A stretch of 64,000 nucleotides of DNA. Origin: Absidia repens. Its lineage: Eukaryota > Mucoromycota > Mucoromycetes > Mucorales > Cunninghamellaceae. Location: positions 1,054,001-1,118,000 of the forward strand of contig MCGE01000008.1 in assembly GCA_002105175.1 (NCBI GenBank), in the 5' to 3' direction. The translations under genes were made by a program, and so were the position numbers. Of the stretch, positions 55,978 to 64,000 are shown piece after piece; positions within the stretch are counted from its first letter, which is position 1; the number at the start of each line of letters is the position of its first letter. The notes below the pieces were generated by a model. That model ran no database searches and was not told where the DNA came from. It worked only from the letters and a program-made list of their open reading frames with translations.

Positions 55978-56642
55978 GCTGTATTAGATATTTCTTTTCT
56001 ATATGTGGATATATGTGTCAATTTTGATGTTTTTCTACCCCGCCCTTTTAGGTACCAACATCGTAACTACCGTCTAGCTACCTACGTCAGCACTTCAGCA
56101 CTAGTCTTTTAGTCTGACTTCGGTATACACAGCAAATCCTTTTGTGGGTCAAAGTCTATGAAGCCTCTTTTGCCTGTGTGGTTTATTCACATGGTCATAA
56201 TATAGGTTTCCCACCTTGTGTCTTACTACATACATTCACATATCTATATATTATACTATTTATTCCTTCCTTTCCCTCCATCACATTGTTTATTATTTAC
56301 GGTTATTTTTTATCGTCACTATACAGAAACTAATAAAAGCTATCAAATTTCTTATCATGCATCCAACATGCTGCTTCCAGTCTTATTATTTTGATCGATT
56401 GCGGGGTTCCGGTCGGTCTATGTGAATATCATACTGTGTTCATGCCAGTATATCAATTGAGCAACAACACGACTCCACTCAGTCAACAGCAAATATCATA
56501 CGATAATGAAATAAGAATAAAATCTACCCTTTTTATTGTATTGTGAATAAAAATAAAGATAAAATAATACTAAATACAATATACTATTCAAGAAAAAGCA
56601 AAAGTAATATCTTATTACTGAGCTAATGCTAATTCTACCAAG
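55978..56642. other. Intergenic between convergent SUA5 and TMA20
   Basis: 3' flanks only; TTTATT at 56,532-56,537 is a likely minus-strand poly(A) signal for TMA20. No gene seen. Confidence 0.5.
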
Positions 56643-57510
56643 CTACACAGGAACAAGTTCTTTCCAAAGTGTATCAGTCAAGTAATGAATATTGTCACAC
56701 CCAATCCCCTTGTTCACTTTTCGTCTATCATCACCACAACCACCACCAAAAAAAAGAAAGAAACATGAGCAACTATTTCTTCACTTTAAAATGACTTTTT
56801 TTTTTTCTTACATGTCATCCGTGCGCATTTTCAATAAACCGACAGCTAGCACGTTTTCTTTTCCTTCAGCCATAATAGATACCACTGCCCCTTCAGGTAA
56901 AGAAGTTTCCATCCGTGCCCCCTTTGACGTTAATCCAGGACACATGATATTGGCACCAGATAGTACAAATTTAATAGCCCCTCGATCGACTTGAATCCTA
57001 GGTAGAGTATCGGGATCTAAAAAAACGAGACAAAATGAGTAATAATAATTCATCGTTGATTGTCCTACATATACTTGCATTTATGAAGGAGGATAAGGGT
57101 AGGGAAGTAAGGCCCATCAAAATGTTGAAAGAAGAGGATTTCTCCATTGACAGATAAAAATGAGATATGTTCATGACTAGAAAAGTGCGCAGAGCATAGA
57201 TGAGTATATAATATATAGAGTTTGAGACTGTGTACCTTATCCAACCCTTTTTACCATGATACTTTACCCCTTGATGAGTACAATGGGAGTCTTCTTTGGC
57301 ATCAGTTCTTCTAAAACAGCTTCCAGCATGGGGTATTGTTCCTGGAGTTTTGCCCTGATCGCGCGTTGCACCGAGGACTTGAGTTGGCTTTGGCCCGCAA
57401 TGTCAGTACTAAAGCTGAACCTGTGACAATAGAAAATAGTAAGAAGAAGAGTATCAGGGTATGTTCCTTTGATATATATTTCTCTGTTTAAGGTCTTACT
57501 TTTTAAACAT
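56643..57510 (-). CDS. TMA20: Translation machinery-associated PUA protein (Tma20/MCTS1)
   Basis: Partner of Tma22/DENR in recycling 40S subunits and in re-initiation. Five minus-strand exons (57500-57510, 57268-57420, 57079-57176, 56812-57016, 56643-56724) give 182 aa, the family length. The first exon encodes only MFKK. The MCT-1 N-terminal domain contains SSVQRAIRAKLQEQYP and LMPKKTPIVLIKG. The PUA domain contains IQVDRGAIKFVLSGANIMCP and VSIMAEGKENVLAVG, and the end reads VNKGIGCDNIHYLTD. The third intron (57,017-57,078) must begin GCAAGT rather than GT to keep HKYPDTLPRIQVDRG in frame, making it a GC-AG intron. Confidence 0.94.
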
Positions 57511-58346
57511 TGGAGTCCCAGGCCAAAAATAAAAAGTGATGCTGACCAGAAAAAGAAAGAAAAAAAAAAAAGGAAAAAGGAAAATCCCAAGTTGAAATAA
57601 ATCCTGCTGGAAATTAAAAAAATTAACAGTCTTCTTCTTGCTCACAATGAGAAAGAAGGAGTTTGAAATTTTGACTCGCTATTGTTTAGCATACAGTAAT
57701 TTTAAGACAAAAGTGCTTTTTTTTTTTTTTAGACCGCAGGAACAGAAAATTAAGGCGAAGTAAATATTCTTTTTAAAATGTCTGTTAAAAATTTTGGGGC
57801 TATACAAGATAAAATGAAGACGTGGGCAGATTTATTTTTAGACCCTCAGAAAAAAAAAAAAAATTGGGTGACATTAGCTGTCATATATTTTAGGTGATTT
57901 AAAATTATGCGTTCCAAGTAAAAACACAAATAATAGATATTGAAATGAACCCAGTTACAATTTTTTTTTCCCATCCAAAATTTATTATACCACCGCCTTA
58001 ATTTATTTTATCTGCATCTCAATTCAAAAGTTAATAAACTGTACCTACTGAACAAAAACCAAGCTCTAGCTGGCCATGTCTGTCATTTTTGCTTTTGGCA
58101 TTTTATTTTTAGAGTTTTACTCATGTACTGTAAATCTTACATCAGCAAAACCAAGTCTCATGTAAACATATGGGAATGATCCACTTTTCCTTTTTTCCTT
58201 GTTTTATCTTTTTTTGAAACAATAACTGAATTATTTAGAGTGACGACGATAGCATGATAGATCAGGCCTAGATAAACCCAATTTGTGCTGAACCGAATCA
58301 CTCCATCAACCACCTCATCCTCCCCGCCGCCCGTCACAAAGTAGGA
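57511..58346. other. Intergenic, no gene seen
   Basis: AT-rich with several short A/T runs. It holds the shared upstream region of TMA20 (minus) and enolase (plus). Confidence 0.5.
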
Positions 58347-60114
<1,768 letters not shown>

Positions 60115-60523
60115 ATATTCAACTCTCTCCCCTCCCCCTCATTATATAGTTTAGTTTCGTCATCCCCCCCTTCATCTCCAATATTATTTTTTTAGTTTAG
60201 TTTATTGTTTTTACATCATTTGAAAAATAGCAAAACTTTTCCGTTTTATATAGTATAAAGTTTGTAATAAAAAATCATTGATCATACAATCACTGTGTTG
60301 AATAGTCCAACTCTCTAGATTATGCATTTTTTTATCGTTTGCAATGATACATGGATTTACCAAAAAATTATTGGCCGATGTGAGCTAGAACTGGTTGTTA
60401 GAGTTGTTGTGCATATAGTGTATGCGTGGAATGCATAGAGAAGGAATTGGTGCTATTTATCGCTTATGAGTGCCTTTGATATGATACGCCCTAGACTGTT
60501 TAATAATGAAACGAAGGAAAAAT

Positions 60524-60556
<33 letters not shown>

Positions 60557-61291
60557 TAGTGGGTCTGTCGCATTTTTTCTCAATTGAAAACTCAATCCGC
60601 TCTTTGCATATGGTATCTCGTTTCATGACTTGAATAATAGTTATTTGGATATCTATAATGAAAAAAGAATGCTCTATTGACTTTGGCACAGTATTTGGAT
60701 AGTGGTACAGTGACTGGTTGCAAAATATCAAAAAAAAGGTGAGGTGAGCGCGGGAAATCGGGTGAGTGGAAAGCTCGATCATTTAGAAGTTCTTTCTTTG
60801 CCGTATGTCCGGCTGATAAAAAAAAGGGGCGGTCCACTGACTTTCACTTGATTGGTTTTCTGTTTGAAATCTGTATGTTTTATTATCAAGAGGTCATTTC
60901 TTTCCTCCTGTGTAAATGTTGTAGTGTATAAAGTGTGTATAACAAATGGAATCAGGTCATGATATATTTCTTACTATCGCTTTGTTTGAACCCTGTTTTT
61001 TATGCCGCAGGGCATCCAGCTAGTGGCCGATATATTCAAGCACCGCTTTCAATCTTTTAATTTTTTTTTTTTTTTTTTTTGGTTTGTGTCTTTTACGCTT
61101 TCTTTTCCTTTTCACTCTCTTGTTTATTTACTTTCTTCTCACGACTTGATTTCATTTAGTGAACATATCACAACATATCTTCCCCTCCTTTATCATTGTC
61201 TTTTGGTACTTTTTATACTTGTGCCTCTGAATTCTATCCCTCTACTCGTTCTCCTTTTGCCTTTTACCTCTTCCGCCGGATACGCCAATCA
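60115..61291. other. Intergenic between enolase and CABLES-like gene
   Basis: Contains T-runs at 60,525-60,555 and ~61,062-61,080 and a C/T-rich leader. An upstream in-frame extension of the next gene back to ~61,196 is open but lacks an upstream ATG, so it is treated as UTR. Confidence 0.5.
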
Positions 61292-63300
61292 ATGGGCACG
61301 ACGAAAAGTCGTAAAACTAGGCGAAATACCTCAAGACCAGCTGCCATTGACTTTCTTACCAATATACCTCTTGGCAATGCAGCAGAAACCAAACAGCCCT
61401 CATCACACAGTACACATGGCAAAAACACCAGGAATAACACTGATACAACCAACAACAACAATAACAATAACAACAATAACAGCGATCTTCTCGCTTCTCA
61501 CGACTATCATACTATCGACAACGAAGACCACCCTTCAGGTATTGCAGGTAAGTAATACGAAGACATGCTTATTGCTTTTTTGATGGAACTAAGGATTGTC
61601 GACTAATCATCTCTCATTTTATATGTAGCCTTATCTTTACACTCAAGTGATAGTTGCTCTACAGATGACGGCCACCATCCCACCACCATACCTATGGAGC
61701 GAACCAGTTCTTCACTACCACTTGCTTCATCCCTCTTGACATCAGGCCTCTTTGACCATGTTATCTCTCAATCAGCAAGAAAAAAACATCAAGATCAACG
61801 ACGACGTAGCTCGAGCGATTCCTCTCACGAACACTATAAACTGACCCGAGAAGACAGTGAGCGACCTATAGCTTCTGAAAAAATCAAAAAGAAATCAGTG
61901 GTACCATCATTAGATGATGATGAACAAGTAAGTTATATGATGTAAAAAGAAGCGGATTATGTGATAAACAATGTTATATGATGAACTCACTTTTCTTGGT
62001 TGTAGCGTGGTTATGGCGGCGGCGGAACAACTATCATGTCTATATTTCGGTATTATAGTGACAAAATCCGACAATCCACATCAAACAAGCGGAAGATGGA
62101 CAGGGATCCCACTGCTCAATTGGGATATGTGTAAGTAATAGACTTGATCAGATGCTCGTTGGTTTTGTTGAAATCGTAACATTTATATATATATATATAT
62201 ATTCTTTCCTTTAATAGACAGCAACAGCAACTTGCAAACCATGGTCAGCGTAGGCGCCGGCCTTGTCTTTCATATGCTCACTTCCTTTCGCCTATTGGTA
62301 CGCTTTTGTAAGTGGTTTAACAATGACAGATTTGATTACTGGACTAACGTTTGTTATTTTATTGCTTTATAGGGACGATACATCAATACAACAACAACTC
62401 GATGATGATGCTTATGATCCCTTCTTTCTGGATAATGAAGCATATTCGTATATAGGCAACCTGTCTAGCTCTTATGTAAGAACAAAGCATATGATGTAAA
62501 TGAATGGTTTAAAACTGATATTTTGACTTCTTGAATCGTAGAATTCCTCATCTCAAAACCTTCGACCCGCAGAGGCACGAAAAGAGATGAACGAGCTATT
62601 CCGGCTTGAACATCCTGATATTCCACAGGAAATCACTCTCTCCAAAATTCGATCTATTAAGGCGCATTTACTAGAAATTGGCAAAGCAGTGGACTTGGAA
62701 GTATCAACTTTGGCCCATGCTTATGTATATTTTGAAAAATTGGTGATCAAGGTAATGGAGAATATAGTTACAGAGAATTTGTACCGCGATATTTATGTTC
62801 ATATTTATTATTTATAATTTAGCATGTTGTCACCAAGAAAAATCGAAAGCTCATTGCTGCCTGTTGCCTATTTTTGGCCTTCAAGATCAATGAAGCGAAA
62901 GGAGCTCAATGCCACGCTCTGCTAGAAGTAAGCCTGACATGGATCAACAACAATATAAAAAATGAAAGAAAAGGCATGCTATGGCATCGTTGATTGACCC
63001 TTTTTCATTATTCTTTAGGCTATCGACGACGAGTTGGATGAAGACACTGAAGATATCCATGAACATGAATTTGCCGTATTTGCTGACCTCCAGTTTAACC
63101 TCTGCATTCCTCGACGTGAATTTATGCCACACTTTGAACAAATATTTACACATCTAGGTAAATTGAAGAAAAAAAAAAAGGGAAACAGCATATTGCTACT
63201 GTTGTACTCATGGAAATATTTTTTATACTCCACAGAAAACATGTCTGTGGAAACCTATCTCGGTGATTCCCATTTTTATGAAGCACCGCTGCATCATTGA
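61292..63300 (+). CDS. CABLES-like cyclin-fold protein
   Basis: Homologous in layout to animal CABLES1/2 (Cdk5 and Abl enzyme substrate), adaptors that link Cdks to tyrosine kinases. Nine exons (61292-61547, 61629-61927, 62006-62130, 62218-62307, 62373-62475, 62542-62751, 62823-62927, 63019-63157, 63236-63300) give 463 aa. The N-terminal motif AAIDFLTNIPLG matches the CABLES signature IDFL(T/N)NI. A disordered stretch with an Asn run follows, then YDPFFLDN. The cyclin-like domain spans ~292-445 (LSKIRSIKAHLLEIG, AHAYVYFEKLVIK, KKNRKLIAACCLFLAFKI, EFAVFADLQFNL). Every exon junction falls in frame. The function in fungi is unknown to me. A Cdk-binding role is inferred from the fold. A poly(A) signal is at 63363-63368. 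Confidence 0.85.
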
Positions 63301-63569
63301 TTTTATGTCCTATATTAGCATCCTAGTTTAGTTTTTTATATTCATATACTTTTACTTCCACAAATAAAAAAAAAACAAAAAAAAAACATACATCACTCAT
63401 ATTTTATGTGATGTCGTTATCGATCCATTTATGGAATTCTCACAAATCAAAGCACTATTATATTTAAAATACCGCCCTTCACCAAAATCACATCCCACTT
63501 GAACCTTTTTTTTTTTTTCTTTTTTCTTTCTCATTTTGTCTTTTTTGTTATTATTTATTATTGGAAGTT

Positions 63570-64000
63570 ATGCCTCCGATGATGGAGCAAGTTAGACGTA
63601 ACTATAGTGATGATGAGGATTTAGATGATCACGATCAAGCAACTGGACTTTTGAGTCACCAACGCACCACTTTGCCCATGCCAAGGCAAGACCAACAACA
63701 ACAACAACACAACTATCAGCAGCAGCAACACATGTATTATCCTGAAGACGAACAAGAAGGCTACGGAGACTTAGAAAATCATAGTGATCTCATGGATTTT
63801 GGTAAACGTAAGAAAAAGGTAAGATAGGAACAATGTACTTGTATTATACATATTTGCACTGGATCACTTGGCTAATTCCTCGTTCTTTTCAAATGAATGA
63901 CTGAAGCTGGTTACCTTTACTTGTATTAGCTTGGTTGCACTGTTAGTGTTTGCTTGGGTTATTTGGTCTTTGGCAATGGGACAAATGTTCCAAAGTAAGT
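63570..64000 (+). CDS. N-terminal part of a single-pass membrane protein (runs off the window)
   Basis: Exon 1 (63570-63818) encodes 83 residues, acidic and Gln-rich with two polyQ runs, ending in a basic KRKKK patch. Exon 2 (63907-63994) encodes a membrane helix (LVTFTCISLVALLVFAWVIWSL), and a GTAAGT donor closes the window. A short cytosolic N-terminus, basic residues, then one helix suggests type II topology, as in vacuolar or Golgi peptidases and glycosyltransferases. The catalytic part lies outside, so no family can be named. Alternative donors inside exon 1 (at GGTAAAC and CGTAAGA, ~63,800-63,810) exist. Confidence 0.65.

Overview
The window is a nuclear segment of a filamentous fungus. 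It has short GTAAGT...YAG introns in most genes, AT-rich intergenic DNA with long homopolymer runs, and CAA/CAG-rich coding sequence. The gene set includes a perilipin, a CABLES-type cyclin-fold protein, an FH1/FH2 formin, an Spp1-type COMPASS subunit and a fumarate-type (class 1A) dihydroorotate dehydrogenase. This suggests an early-diverging fungus, most likely Mucoromycota (Mucorales-like). That placement is inference; no rRNA or other marker is present.

Layout. 0.6-1.6 kb: RIB7 (minus). 2.6-4.3 kb: Asp/Ser-rich membrane protein of unknown function. 6.1-8.4 kb: coiled-coil/Myb protein. 10.4-11.6 kb: second membrane protein of the same architecture, with PPxY motifs (minus). 12.6-15.4 kb: acyl-CoA oxidase. 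17.4-18.4 kb: intronless URA1-type DHODH. 18.7-20.9 kb: SPP1-like PHD protein. 21.2-24.6 kb: KEX2-type kexin. 27.7-28.9 kb: perilipin. 29.8-31.9 kb: acid-lipase-family lipase. 32.7-39.3 kb: 29-exon formin. 41.6 kb: tRNA-Ser. 42.0-43.6 kb: branched-chain 2-oxoacid dehydrogenase E1 alpha. 44.0-44.5 kb: small uncertain gene. 45.2-46.0 kb: SAM methyltransferase. 46.4-46.9 kb: ribosomal protein eL31. 48.0-50.7 kb: NVJ2/TEX2-like lipid-transfer protein. 54.1 kb: initiator tRNA-Met. 54.5-55.8 kb: SUA5. 56.6-57.5 kb: TMA20/MCTS1. 58.5-60.1 kb: enolase. 61.3-63.3 kb: CABLES-like protein. 63.6 kb to the end: first exons of a membrane protein.

Most of these are ordinary single-copy eukaryotic genes with no operon logic. 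A loose lipid theme can be seen: perilipin and a lipid-droplet-type lipase are adjacent and on the same strand, with peroxisomal acyl-CoA oxidase and an SMP lipid-transfer protein elsewhere in the window. Translation functions are also present (iMet tRNA, SUA5, TMA20, eL31).

The most striking structure is in the formin. Its profilin-binding FH1 region is encoded by a tandem array of eleven tiny exons, nearly all carrying one polyproline track. All are phase 1-1 and a multiple of three long, and some intervening introns are near-identical. Any exon could be skipped without breaking the frame. A second uncatalogued feature is a roughly 600-bp dispersed non-coding repeat family, with four recognisable copies (two per orientation) plus fragments. 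It has a tRNA B-box-like head and internal AATAAA modules.
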